A stretch of DNA of 64,000 nt. Source: Thiobacillus sp. (lineage in GTDB: Bacteria > Pseudomonadota > Gammaproteobacteria > Burkholderiales > Thiobacillaceae). A program made the position numbers and the translations under genes. Positions 34,666 to 43,309 of this stretch are shown piece after piece (the stretch's first letter is position 1; each line of letters starts with the position of its first letter). The stretch spans positions 930,001-994,000 of the forward strand of contig JACKLQ010000001.1 of the NCBI GenBank assembly GCA_024235835.1, given 5' to 3'. The notes beneath the pieces were generated by a model. The model searched no databases. It was not told the DNA's origin and worked only from the letters and a program-made list of their open reading frames with translations.

Positions 34666-35925
34666 TCATTCCATGGTGTCCACTGCAACGCGTGGCTTCT
34701 TGATCAGGTCCATCTTGCGGACCTCGGTGGTGTACATCCAGATCAGGGATACCCAGACCACGCCGTACATGAGCATGAAGGCTGAGGATCGGATGCCGGT
34801 GAGGTCCACCAGGGCGCCGAACATGATGGGCAGCAGGAAGCCACCCATGCCGCCCATGAGCCCCACGATTCCGGAGATGACGCCGATGTTGTGGGGGTAC
34901 TCGTCGGAGATGTACTTGAACACCGATGCCTTGCCGAAAGCGAAGGCCACGCCCACGGTGAACAGCAGGGCGGTGAATATTTCCGGGCCGAGGTGGATGT
35001 TGTAGGTCACCGGGCCGGAAACGGTCTTCACTGTAAACTCGGTCTGGGGGTAGGACATGATGAACAGGCAGATCCAGGACACCCACAGCACCCACCAGGT
35101 GACGCGGTGGGCACCCCACTTGTCCGACATCCAGCCCCCCACGGCCCGCAGCACGCCACCAGGCAGGGAGAAGCAGGCCGCCAGGAAAGCCGCGGTCTTG
35201 AGATCGAAGCCGTACTCGCTGACGTAGTACTTGGTCATCCACAAGGCCAGGGCCACATAGCCCCCGAATACGATGGAGTAGTACTGACAGTACTTCCACA
35301 CCGCAGGGTCCTTCAGAGCCTGGAGCTGTTCGCGCACGGTGATGTGGCCGGGCACCCGGTGGGCGGGATCGTCGTAGGTGAAGAACCAGAACAGGATGGC
35401 CGTCACCAGCATGGCGGCGGCATACACCTGGGGCACCATGGTCCAGCCGTAGGCCACGACAATGGCCGGCGCCACCAGCTTGGTGAGGGCCGCGCCGGAG
35501 TTGCCCGCGCCGAACACGCCCATGGCCATGCCCTGGCGCGACTTCTCATACCAGCGGGCGCAGTAGGCGATGCCCACCGAGAAGGAGCCGCCTGCCAGGC
35601 CCACGAAGAGGCCGATGGTAAGGAAGTGCCAGAACTCGGTGGCGAACTCGATGAGCCAGATGGGCACCACCGTGGCCAGCATCAGGGCGAAGAAGACGAT
35701 GCGGCCACCGAACTTGTCAGTCCACATGCCCAGGGGCAGGCGGATAAGGGAACCCGTGAGCACCGGCGTGGCCACCAGGATGCCGAACTGGGTCTCGTTG
35801 AGTCCCAACTGAGTCTTGATGGGAATGCCGATGACGGCAAACATCATCCACACGGCAAAGCACACGGTGAAGGCCAGCGTGCTCATGACCAGGACTGAAA
35901 GCTGCTTCTGGGCGACAGGTGTCAT
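34666..35925 (-). CDS. narK: NarK1-type nitrate transporter (MFS)
   Basis: A 419-residue MFS protein of the nitrate-porter family. The ATG at 35925 is chosen because AAGGGAT lies just upstream and the protein then begins MTPVAQKQLSVLVM next to the first helix; the open frame runs 32 codons further. Signatures include GAGNSGAALTKL and GLMGGMGGF. NarK1 proteins are generally nitrate/proton symporters that start the flux before nitrite accumulates. Pairing of NarK1 and NarK2 ahead of narGHJI is known in many denitrifiers. It is the first gene of the nar operon, divergent from narX. Confidence 0.92.
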   Translation of the reverse strand: MTPVAQKQLSVLVMSTLAFTVCFAVWMMFAVIGIPIKTQLGLNETQFGILVATPVLTGSLIRLPLGMWTDKFGGRIVFFALMLATVVPIWLIEFATEFWHFLTIGLFVGLAGGSFSVGIAYCARWYEKSRQGMAMGVFGAGNSGAALTKLVAPAIVVAYGWTMVPQVYAAAMLVTAILFWFFTYDDPAHRVPGHITVREQLQALKDPAVWKYCQYYSIVFGGYVALALWMTKYYVSEYGFDLKTAAFLAACFSLPGGVLRAVGGWMSDKWGAHRVTWWVLWVSWICLFIMSYPQTEFTVKTVSGPVTYNIHLGPEIFTALLFTVGVAFAFGKASVFKYISDEYPHNIGVISGIVGLMGGMGGFLLPIMFGALVDLTGIRSSAFMLMYGVVWVSLIWMYTTEVRKMDLIKKPRVAVDTME

Positions 35926-36034
35926 GCCATATCCCTTGGATCGAAAACCTCGATGTCCGAAATTCATCGATCCGCAGTTTATGTAGCCTGAAACCCCACG
36001 CCAGAGGGGCTTCCCGGCCAAATCAACGGGCGAT

Positions 36035-36050
36035 TACCCATAAGTGGGTA
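36035..36050. promoter_or_regulatory. NarL-type 7-2-7 binding site between narK1 and narX
   Basis: TACCCATAAGTGGGTA consists of a perfect NarL heptamer (TACYYMT: TACCCAT), a two-base gap and an inverted heptamer matching six of seven (TACCCAC). This is the 7-2-7 arrangement known to bind NarL and NarP dimers. A further perfect heptamer on the minus strand lies at 36163-36169 (AGGGGTA). The site is 110 bases upstream of narK1 and 149 bases upstream of narX, in the 273-base divergent gap. No convincing FNR box was seen by eye. Confidence 0.7.
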
Positions 36051-36198
36051 TGGTGGTATCGGCCTAAGTTGTTGTTATCTATGGGCTCCCAAGAAGGCCC
36101 ATATCCCTGGCCACCCCCTTGGAGGCAACGTGGGTATTCCCATATCTTCACAGGGGGGTAAAAGGGGTAATCAGATCGAGTTGGTCTTCCTCCGGCCC

Positions 36199-38157
36199 AT
36201 GAAAGGACATAGGCACCGCATGTTTACCAAGGCCAGGCAAGTGCTCCGGCTGCCTTCACGCAAGGCCCTGAGCCGCTCCCTGCTGCTGCGCATGGGTGGC
36301 GCCATCGCCGCCATCGCCATGCTGGCGCTGCTTGGAATGTCGGTTTCGGGCCTGGTGGCGGAATCCACCCAGGGTAGCGGCGAGGCCATCAACCGTGCCG
36401 GCAGCCTGCGTATGCAGGCCTGGAAGATGGCCGCCCAGTACGTGGCAGTACCCCCGGGCGGCAACGGCCATGCCCGGTGGCAACTCAAGGAAACCATCCA
36501 CAGGTTTGATGAGACCCTGGACGACCCGGCCATCAGGTCCATGCTTCCCCGGGTGGGCGAATCAGTCGTCAACCACACTTATGGCCAGATACGGGATGAA
36601 TGGCGGACAAGCTTCCGGCCCCGCTTCATGGGGGTGGCGGAGGGCGCTGCCTTGCCAGCCGATGGTGCCGAACGGGACAGACTGCTGCGGGACACCTCCC
36701 TATTCGTTGGCCGCATCAACCAACTGGTGAAGCAGATGGAGGACTCCACCGAGGCCAAGATCCTGGTCATGCGCATGGTGCTGGGGGGTGCCCTCCTCAT
36801 CACCGTGCTGGTGGTGCTGCTCACCATATGGCTCATTCATACCCAGCTGGTGCAGCCCTTGCGCAAACTCCTGGCCCTGGCCGCCAGCGTGGGCCATGGC
36901 GACCTGACTGCCCGCACCGAGCACACGGGGGAGGACGAGCTGGGCGAACTGGGACGGGCCTTCAACCTCATGGCGGAAGACCTCTCCAAGCTCTACCAGG
37001 ACCTGGAGTCCCGCGTGCAGCAAAAGACCTCGGAGCTCACCCGCAGCAACCAATCCCTGGAACTGCTCTACCACTCCATCGCCCGACTCCATGGCGCCCC
37101 CCCAGGCAAGGCCGTCTACCTGGCCCTGCTGAGGGACATCGAGCAGTTGCTGGGCCTGGGCCACGGCATCATCTGTCTGGGTGATCAGGGCGGCGGCAGC
37201 GGCGTGGCGGTGGCCAGCACCATGCAGAACGGCGAGGCCAGCCCCTGCGACAAGGCCGAATGCCTGTGGTGCCATGGCGCGGACCAGACCCGCTTCAGCA
37301 TTGTCAGCGATTTCCACCGCCGCCTCACCCTGCCCCTGGCGGATGCGGAAAAACAGTACGGCGTACTCATCCTGGACATCCCGGAAGGCCGCCAGCTGGA
37401 GGCCTGGCAAATCCAGTTGCTGGAGGCCCTGTCCCGCCACATCGGGGTAGCCATCGGCGCGGAGCGGCGCATCGAGCAGAACCGCCGCGTGGCCCTCCTA
37501 GAGGAACGGGCGGTTATCGCCCGTGAGCTGCACGACTCCCTGGCCCAGTCCCTGGCCTACATGCGCATCCAGGTCAGCCGCCTGCAACTGACCCTGAAAG
37601 ACCCATCCAAGCGCGGCGAGGCGGATCAGGTGCTGCTGGAATTGCGGGAAGGCATGAGCAGCGCCTACCGCCAATTGCGGGAACTGCTCACCACGTTCCG
37701 CCTCAAGATGGAAGGCCAGGACCTGTCCTCCGCCCTGCGCCAGACCGTGGAGGAATTTATCGAGCGCGGCGAGTTGGCCATCGACCTGACCATCGACCTT
37801 GACGGCTGTCCCCTCTCCCCCAATGAAGAGATCCATGTCCTGCATATCGTGCGGGAGGCCCTGTCCAACGTGCTCAACCACGCTCAAGCCCGCCACGCAT
37901 GGATCAGCCTGGCCTGCCAGGAAGAGGGAGAGGTTCAGGTAACTGTCAAGGATGACGGCGTGGGTATCGAGAAAAGCGCGGACGTGCACCACTACGGCAT
38001 GACCATCATGGAGGAAAGGGCCCGCACCCTGGCCGGCGTGATTGCCGTCACACCCCGCACCCAAGGTGGCACCCGGGTCACTCTTTCCTTCAGGCCCACC
38101 AGCCGCCGCGCCAACAACACCAGTACCACCGCGCCACTCCGGAGATTCGAAGCATGA
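36199..38157 (+). CDS. narX: Nitrate/nitrite sensor histidine kinase NarX
   Basis: Senses nitrate or nitrite in the periplasm and phosphorylates NarL. About 652 residues from the ATG at 36199; an in-frame ATG at 36220 is an alternative, and neither has a strong ribosome site. Two membrane segments flank a periplasmic domain with the P-box AGSLRMQAWKM, which binds nitrate in NarX. A HAMP domain, a central module with the NarX-type cysteine cluster CDKAECLWC, the dimerisation motif RELHDSLAQSLAYM with the phospho-accepting histidine, and a HATPase domain follow. Its stop overlaps the narL start by four bases. Confidence 0.95.
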   Translation: MKGHRHRMFTKARQVLRLPSRKALSRSLLLRMGGAIAAIAMLALLGMSVSGLVAESTQGSGEAINRAGSLRMQAWKMAAQYVAVPPGGNGHARWQLKETIHRFDETLDDPAIRSMLPRVGESVVNHTYGQIRDEWRTSFRPRFMGVAEGAALPADGAERDRLLRDTSLFVGRINQLVKQMEDSTEAKILVMRMVLGGALLITVLVVLLTIWLIHTQLVQPLRKLLALAASVGHGDLTARTEHTGEDELGELGRAFNLMAEDLSKLYQDLESRVQQKTSELTRSNQSLELLYHSIARLHGAPPGKAVYLALLRDIEQLLGLGHGIICLGDQGGGSGVAVASTMQNGEASPCDKAECLWCHGADQTRFSIVSDFHRRLTLPLADAEKQYGVLILDIPEGRQLEAWQIQLLEALSRHIGVAIGAERRIEQNRRVALLEERAVIARELHDSLAQSLAYMRIQVSRLQLTLKDPSKRGEADQVLLELREGMSSAYRQLRELLTTFRLKMEGQDLSSALRQTVEEFIERGELAIDLTIDLDGCPLSPNEEIHVLHIVREALSNVLNHAQARHAWISLACQEEGEVQVTVKDDGVGIEKSADVHHYGMTIMEERARTLAGVIAVTPRTQGGTRVTLSFRPTSRRANNTSTTAPLRRFEA

Positions 38158-38804
38158 GACCCGATACCCCCCAAACCCTCCTGGTGATCGACGACCATCC
38201 CATGTTCCGCAGGGCCGTGCTGCAACTGGTGCACATGACCGGCGACTTCGAGGTGGTGGGCGAAGCCTCCTCTGGCGAGGAAGGCCTGGAAATTGCCCAG
38301 ACCTTGAAGCCTGACATGATCCTGCTGGACCTGAACATGAAAGGCATGAGCGGCATCGAGGTACTCAAGGTGATCAAGTCCTGGGACCTGGACAGCCGCG
38401 TGGTGATGCTCACCGTTTCCGACGAGACCAGCGACCTGGTAGCGGCCCTGCGGGCCGGTGCCGACGGATATCTGCTGAAGGAAATGGAACCCGAGGACCT
38501 GCTGGGCAAACTCAAGGAGGCCGCCTCCGGCCAGGTCACCCTCACCGAGCGCCTGACCCGCAAGCTGGCCCATTCCCTGCGGGAGGACGCCTTGCCAAAA
38601 CCGGTGGACGAGGCCGGCCTGACAGACCAGGAAAGCCGCATCCTGGCCCTCATTGCCCAGGGCAAGAGCAACAAGCTCATTGCCCGGGAACTCGGCATCG
38701 CCGACGGCACAGTGAAGGTCCACGTCAAGCACCTGCTGCGCAAGCTCAACCTGCGGTCCCGGGTGGAGGCGGCGGTATGGGTGGTGGAGAAGAGACAGGC
38801 TTGA
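38154..38804 (+). CDS. narL: Nitrate/nitrite response regulator NarL
   Basis: A 216-residue LuxR-type response regulator. The receiver domain has the acidic pair in VIDDHP, the phospho-acceptor in ILLDLNMKGMSG and the lysine in YLLKEMEPED. The C-terminal helix-turn-helix (LTDQESRILALIAQGKSNKL to VKVHVKHLLRKL) binds DNA. ATGA overlap with narX indicates coupled translation. The NarL-type site at 36035-36050 suggests it controls the divergent nar operon and perhaps its own. Confidence 0.95.
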   Translation: MRPDTPQTLLVIDDHPMFRRAVLQLVHMTGDFEVVGEASSGEEGLEIAQTLKPDMILLDLNMKGMSGIEVLKVIKSWDLDSRVVMLTVSDETSDLVAALRAGADGYLLKEMEPEDLLGKLKEAASGQVTLTERLTRKLAHSLREDALPKPVDEAGLTDQESRILALIAQGKSNKLIARELGIADGTVKVHVKHLLRKLNLRSRVEAAVWVVEKRQA

Positions 38805-38838
38805 GCCGGGAATATCCTGCCCGCCCCCTTCCCCAGAC

Positions 38839-40002
38839 ATGCATCCCAGGTTTCACGCCATCGCCCGCCGTTTTCTGCTGGCGGACACCCCTCCACTGTC
38901 CCCTGCCGAGCGGCTCCGCTCCGCGCTTGGCGCCCTGGTGGGCATCGCGATTTGCGCCATCGCCCTGCATGCCATGCCCGTGGGTTCCCACTGGATATTG
39001 GCCCCGTTGGGTGCCAGCGCTGTCCTGCTGTTCGCCTTGCCCCATGCTCCCCTGGCCAGGCCCTGGTCCGTGCTGGGCGGTTACCTGGTTTCTGCCCTGG
39101 CGGCCCTGACCAGTGCTGCATGGATACCCATGCCAGAACTGTCTGCCGCGGTAGCGGTCGCGGCCAGCATCTGGCTCATGGCCCGTTTCAATTGCCTCCA
39201 CCCTGCAGGCGGCGCACTTGCGTTATTCATTGTGCTTGAAGGTCCGCCCAGCATCGCCCAGGCGGGCTCAACACTGCTGTTGGTCCTACTCAACGTGGCC
39301 GCCCTTTTGCTGGCCGCGATGCTGGTCAACAACCTCATCCTCCGACGTGGCTATCCCCTTGCCATCCGCCCAGGCAAGTCAAACCTCCATGCCACCCGGG
39401 ACGCCTCCCCCTCGGCACGCCTGGATATTGACCACGAGGACCTGGCCAGTGCCGTGAAGACCCTGGATACCTTCGTTGACGTACAGGAGGAGGAACTGGT
39501 CCAGCTCTACCGGCTTGCGGTGGAGCATGCCTTCGACCGCCACATCGGCTTGACGTGCGGCGACATCATGTCCCGAGATGTGGTGAGCGTGCTTTTCGGC
39601 ACTGAACTGGAGGAAGCATGGACCCTCTTGAGGGCCCACAAAATCAAGGCCCTGCCCGTGGTGGATAACTTCGGTCGCCTGATTGGCATCCTCACCGCGG
39701 CGGATTTCCTCCGCCAATTGGATGACACCACCGCCGCCGGCCTGGCTGTTCGCTTGCAAGGGCTGCTCAGGCGCACGCCTGGGCCAAATTCGGAGAAAGC
39801 GGAGGTGGTGGGTCAGATCATGACCGAGAATGTGACATCTGCCAGGCTGAACACCCCCATTTCCGAACTGGTTAGCCAACTATCTGATAGGAGCATGCAC
39901 CATGTTCCCGTGCTGGACGACACCGGCCATGTCCTGGGCATGGTGACTCAATCCGACCTCATTGCGGCGCTATACAGGCGCATTTCCCTATCCGTGGTTT
40001 GA
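38839..40002 (+). CDS. HPP-family membrane protein with two CBS domains
   Basis: A 387-residue protein. The N-terminal half (about 25-180) has four or more membrane helices with the HPP-family segment LGASAVLLFALPHAPLARPW and the LHPAGGA motif. The C-terminal half holds two CBS domains (about 245-295 and 325-385), which often bind adenine nucleotides. Some HPP proteins of cyanobacteria and chloroplasts transport nitrite. With narXL immediately upstream and narK1K2GHJI beyond, a nitrite channel gated by nucleotides is plausible, but this is inference. No ribosome site is obvious. Confidence 0.85.
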   Translation: MHPRFHAIARRFLLADTPPLSPAERLRSALGALVGIAICAIALHAMPVGSHWILAPLGASAVLLFALPHAPLARPWSVLGGYLVSALAALTSAAWIPMPELSAAVAVAASIWLMARFNCLHPAGGALALFIVLEGPPSIAQAGSTLLLVLLNVAALLLAAMLVNNLILRRGYPLAIRPGKSNLHATRDASPSARLDIDHEDLASAVKTLDTFVDVQEEELVQLYRLAVEHAFDRHIGLTCGDIMSRDVVSVLFGTELEEAWTLLRAHKIKALPVVDNFGRLIGILTAADFLRQLDDTTAAGLAVRLQGLLRRTPGPNSEKAEVVGQIMTENVTSARLNTPISELVSQLSDRSMHHVPVLDDTGHVLGMVTQSDLIAALYRRISLSVV

Positions 40003-40104
40003 AGGTCGTGTCGGCCTCATGGGCTTGCGTTCCGGGGATCTCGAAGGCTGGACTAGCATGAAGTATGAGCAACCTGTACCCCATGTCATCGCATGGAGCA
40101 TTTC

Positions 40105-40725
40105 ATGTCAGCCCAACCCTCCTCAACCCCCATTCCCTGCGAACTCGTCACCTGGAACCGCTTTCATGCCCAGGCCCGCCAGTTGGCCCGCAAAGTGCGG
40201 GATTCCGGCTTCCGACCGGACATCCTTGTCGCCATCGGTCGTGGCGGCTACATGCCGGCCCGGGTACTGTCGGACTTCCTTGACCTGCCAGACCTGAACA
40301 CCTTCAAGGTGGAGCACTATCAGAGCACGAGGATCAGTCGACAGGCCGTGGTGCGATACCCCCTGTCTGGCAGCCTGAAGGGTCGCAACGTGCTGCTGGT
40401 GGATGACGTGAGCGACAGCGGCGACACCTTCGCCGCCGCCATCCGACACCTGAAGGGCAAGGGCACGCCCGCCGAGTTGCGCACGGCGGTCCTGCACCAC
40501 AAGGTGGTCTCCAGCTACACGCCGGACTACTACGTGCAGCGCATCGTGAAGTGGCGCTGGATCATCTATCCCTGGGCCATGGCGGAGGACCTGTCCAGCC
40601 TGATCGGTGCCTTTGCCAAGCCTCCCTGGGCCGAGGACGTCATTCTGGAACGCCTGGCGGCGGACCACGGCATCCGCGTGACCAGGCCCTTGCTGCGGGA
40701 TGTGCTGGCCATGATGGATGGATGA
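40105..40725 (+). CDS. Phosphoribosyltransferase
   Basis: A 206-residue type I phosphoribosyltransferase. The ATG at 40105 has GGAG six bases upstream; an ATG four codons earlier does not. The PRPP-binding loop VLLVDDVSDSGDTF lies near residue 100, with GRGGYMPAR as the pyrophosphate loop. The overall pattern resembles xanthine-guanine or hypoxanthine enzymes, so purine salvage is likely. The exact base is not determined. Neighbours give little context. Confidence 0.85.
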   Translation: MSAQPSSTPIPCELVTWNRFHAQARQLARKVRDSGFRPDILVAIGRGGYMPARVLSDFLDLPDLNTFKVEHYQSTRISRQAVVRYPLSGSLKGRNVLLVDDVSDSGDTFAAAIRHLKGKGTPAELRTAVLHHKVVSSYTPDYYVQRIVKWRWIIYPWAMAEDLSSLIGAFAKPPWAEDVILERLAADHGIRVTRPLLRDVLAMMDG

Positions 40726-40741
40726 ACCCGAAGGGCATGCC

Positions 40742-41014
40742 ATGCCCATCCAGAACACCGACATCGCCGGCGTGTTCAGCGTGATGGCCCACCTGCCGCA
40801 TGAGTCCGGCCGGGGATCCGGGAGGGTGCGGGCACTCTGGCGCGGGCTGGACAACCAGACCTTGGAACAACTGGCCGGGGCCGCCCACGCCATCCAGGAC
40901 TTCGGGCACCAGCGCCATGTCGTCGGTCAGGGCATAAGGTGGTGGCTAAAGGCAAGGGAGGTGCTCATTACGCGGACGCTGGCGGGACAGCGGAGACTGT
41001 TTCGGGGAGGATGA
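40742..41014 (+). pseudogene. Small ORF, possible remnant of a PolX N-terminus
   Basis: A 90-residue open frame with AAGGG about seven bases before the ATG. The first residues MPIQNTDIAGVF and a following RVRALWRGLDN resemble the N-terminal helix-hairpin-helix region of bacterial family X DNA polymerases (MPxxNxDIAxxF ... FRVRAYRxAA). The middle does not match, and the protein stops far short of the normal 550 or more residues. It may be a decayed fragment or an unrelated small gene. Its start lies 17 bases after the phosphoribosyltransferase stop. Confidence 0.35.
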
Positions 41015-41110
41015 CGTGAGGCACGCAGACACCTCGTCTTCCTATATGTTGCACAGGGTGGAAGCCGTGCGCTGTTCAGCCCCGAACGTGCTTTCCGAAG
41101 GAGCGGGATT

Positions 41111-41725
41111 ATGCTGGAAACTCTTATTGCCTATGGCAAAGCCAGCCTGTTGAGGAAGGCCCGTGGGGCGGACAAGAGGGGCGGCCGTTTGGTGGCAGTG
41201 ATCGAGTGCATGCTGAATCAGAATGCACGCGATGCGGGAGCCGCGACTTGCCCCTCCATGAACGGGGATGTCGTTGAGCTTTGTCGGGAGCATGGGGTGG
41301 GCATTTTGCAGATGCCCTGTCCAGAGGTGTCCTGCTTGGGCATCAATCGAACCAGGACAGCTGGCCAGTCGATCCGCGGGTTGCTGGACACGGATTCCGG
41401 CAGGCATTGCTGCAGGACGATTGCCATGGAAACTGCCAACCGCCTGGAGATGTATGACCGCGCGGGCTATCGGGTGCTTGCCGTGCTGGGTGGCAATGTT
41501 CAGAGCCCCGGCTGCGCCGTGCATGGCCACGAACAGGATTTGTTACCGGAATCCGGCATCCTGATGCAGGAGCTGCACGCTGAGTTACGCAAACGGGGGC
41601 TGCAAACACCCTTCAGGGGCATGCGGGATGCGTCCCCGGAATTGTTGGCGGAGGATTTGCGCTGGCTGCGCAGTCTGTTCACAGCGTCATTTGATTCTGC
41701 CTGGCCGCATGAAACCTATCCATGA
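41111..41725 (+). CDS. TudS-related putative desulfurase (DUF523-like)
   Basis: A 204-residue protein. CMLNQNARDAG near residue 33, GVGILQMPCPEVSCLG near 65 and VLGGNVQSPGCAV near 125 match the arrangement of DUF523/TudS-related proteins, whose three conserved cysteines hold a 4Fe-4S cluster in thiouracil desulfurase. All three cysteines are present here. The substrate is not known; a sulfur-transfer or thio-base role is inferred. AAGGAG lies six bases before the ATG. Confidence 0.7.
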   Translation: MLETLIAYGKASLLRKARGADKRGGRLVAVIECMLNQNARDAGAATCPSMNGDVVELCREHGVGILQMPCPEVSCLGINRTRTAGQSIRGLLDTDSGRHCCRTIAMETANRLEMYDRAGYRVLAVLGGNVQSPGCAVHGHEQDLLPESGILMQELHAELRKRGLQTPFRGMRDASPELLAEDLRWLRSLFTASFDSAWPHETYP

Positions 41726-41897
41726 ACTCCTTTCCCGCATCCGCTGGGACCCGTGCGTGCGGGAACCGGTCATGCCGGTAACCGCCGAAAACGAGTCCGG
41801 CGTGGTGGACCATGCCTTCAACCGGGTCGTCATGGATGTAATCGGACGCCGCACCCACGCTCGCCGCCAAGCCAATGTGGGAAGATGGCGCACATGA
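41709..41897 (+). pseudogene. Probable truncated DUF504-family gene
   Basis: A 62-residue open frame overlapping the end of the TudS-like gene by 17 bases. MKPIHELLSRIRWDP matches the start of DUF504 proteins (MxPIxxLLxRIxWDP), but the conserved central part (FGxGxFEIGYYDR) is missing and the rest is only loosely similar. Its stop overlaps the start of the YbdK-like gene (ATGA at 41894-41897), so it may still be translated and couple that gene. An internal deletion is the simplest reading. Confidence 0.35.
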
Positions 41898-43135
41898 GAC
41901 CCCTGCATGCCTTCTCCGCCTTCGGCGTGGAACTGGAATACATGATCGTGGACCGGGACACCCTCTCGGTACACCCCATGGCCGACGCCCTGTTGCGGGA
42001 TGGCTGGGGCAGTCCCGTGACCGAGTTGAGCAGGGACCGGCTGGGCTGGTCCAACAAACTCACCCTGCACCTCATCGAGATCAAGAACCTGGCGCCGGAG
42101 CCGGATCTGGAAAGCCTGGTGTCGGATTTCCAGGCCGAGGTGCGGGAGATCAACCACCGCCTGACCAGCCGGGAAGCCCAGCTCATGCCCACGGGCATGC
42201 ACCCCTGGATGGACCCCTCCCGGGAATGCCGGCTGTGGCCCCACAAGCACGCCGAGATCTACCAGGCCTACGACCGCATCTTCGACTGCCACCACCAGGG
42301 CTTCGCCAACATCCAGAGCCTGCAACTGAACCTGCCCTTCGCCGACGACCGTGAGTTCGCGCGCCTGCATGCAGCCGTCCGCCTGCTGCTGCCCCTGCTG
42401 CCGGCGCTGGCTGCCAGCTCTCCCCTGGCCTGGGGTGGTCCCACCGGCTTCCTGGACACCCGCCTGGAGGCCTATCTCACCCACCAGGGCCGGGTGCCGG
42501 AAACCATGGGCATGATCATCCCGGACACCATCGCCAGCCCCGGCGAGTACCGTGACCTGATCCTGGGGCCCATGTACCAGGCCTTGGCCCCTCTGGACCC
42601 GGCGGGCACCCTGCGGCACGAGTGGCTCAACGCCCGGGGCGTCATCCCCCGCTTCGACCGCATGGCGCTGGAGATCAGACTCATGGACATGCAGGAACAT
42701 CCCGGGGCTGACCTGGCGGTGTGCGCCGCCGTGGCGGCAGCCGCCCGGCGGCTCTTCCGGGCGGGGGAAGACCCGGCGGTATTCAAGGCCCAGCAGGATT
42801 ATCCCACGGAAACCCTGGCGGAAATGCTGCGGGCAGCCGCCAGGGACGCGGACCGGATGAAAATCACGGATCCAGCCTACCTGGCCCTGCTGGACATGCC
42901 CCCCGCCACCTGCACCGCCGGCGAGACTTGGCGACACCTCATGGAGGCCTGGTGGCGGGAGGAACCCACCCAGCGCCAGGCCTGGGGCCAGCCCCTGGAC
43001 GTGATCCTGGAACACGGCCCCCTGGCCCGCCGCATCCTGCGGGCCGTGGGCGCGGAATGCCCTCGCTCCCTGCAGGAAACCGTGTACTGGTCCCTGTGCG
43101 ACTGCCTGGACAAGGGCTACTCCTTCGTCTGGTAA
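41894..43135 (+). CDS. YbdK-type carboxylate-amine ligase (glutamate-cysteine ligase 2 family)
   Basis: A member of the GCS2 family, which ligates glutamate and cysteine weakly in E. coli YbdK. The ATG at 41894 is chosen because it overlaps the upstream stop and GGGAAG lies nine bases before it; an ATG at 41885 and a longer open frame exist. From 41894 there are 413 residues, starting MRPLHAFSAFGVELEYMIVD, with the FGVELEYM motif of this fold. Other recognisable segments are ELSRDRLGWSNKLTLHLIE and SLQLNLPFADD. The physiological product is uncertain. Confidence 0.85.
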   Translation: MRPLHAFSAFGVELEYMIVDRDTLSVHPMADALLRDGWGSPVTELSRDRLGWSNKLTLHLIEIKNLAPEPDLESLVSDFQAEVREINHRLTSREAQLMPTGMHPWMDPSRECRLWPHKHAEIYQAYDRIFDCHHQGFANIQSLQLNLPFADDREFARLHAAVRLLLPLLPALAASSPLAWGGPTGFLDTRLEAYLTHQGRVPETMGMIIPDTIASPGEYRDLILGPMYQALAPLDPAGTLRHEWLNARGVIPRFDRMALEIRLMDMQEHPGADLAVCAAVAAAARRLFRAGEDPAVFKAQQDYPTETLAEMLRAAARDADRMKITDPAYLALLDMPPATCTAGETWRHLMEAWWREEPTQRQAWGQPLDVILEHGPLARRILRAVGAECPRSLQETVYWSLCDCLDKGYSFVW

Positions 43136-43309
43136 ACATGCCGGCCAGGGCCGCCAGCCACCTCATCACCCGCAGGATCGTCGACGCCAGGATGCCGGTG
43201 GCACGCTTGACCCAGCTCGCCGCCCACCGGCCCGCGGCCTGGAGTCCCCCTGTTCTGGGCCGCCTTGAGCCGCAGAACCTCATCGAATTAACTTGCCCAG
43301 GCCGATGAG

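Noticed and set aside
35926..36198. An FNR box in the narK1-narX gap
   Set aside because: Only single half-sites (ATCAA near 36020) were found; no TTGAT-N4-ATCAA arrangement is present by eye.
41753..41884. A longer N-terminus for the YbdK-like ligase
   Set aside because: The extra residues are Arg/Pro-rich and unlike the family; the start at 41894 fits the family and overlaps the preceding stop.
43136..43309. A possible gene between the YbdK-like ligase and the rhomboid gene
   Set aside because: The 174-base gap can be read in one frame, but there is no start with a ribosome site and no recognisable protein.
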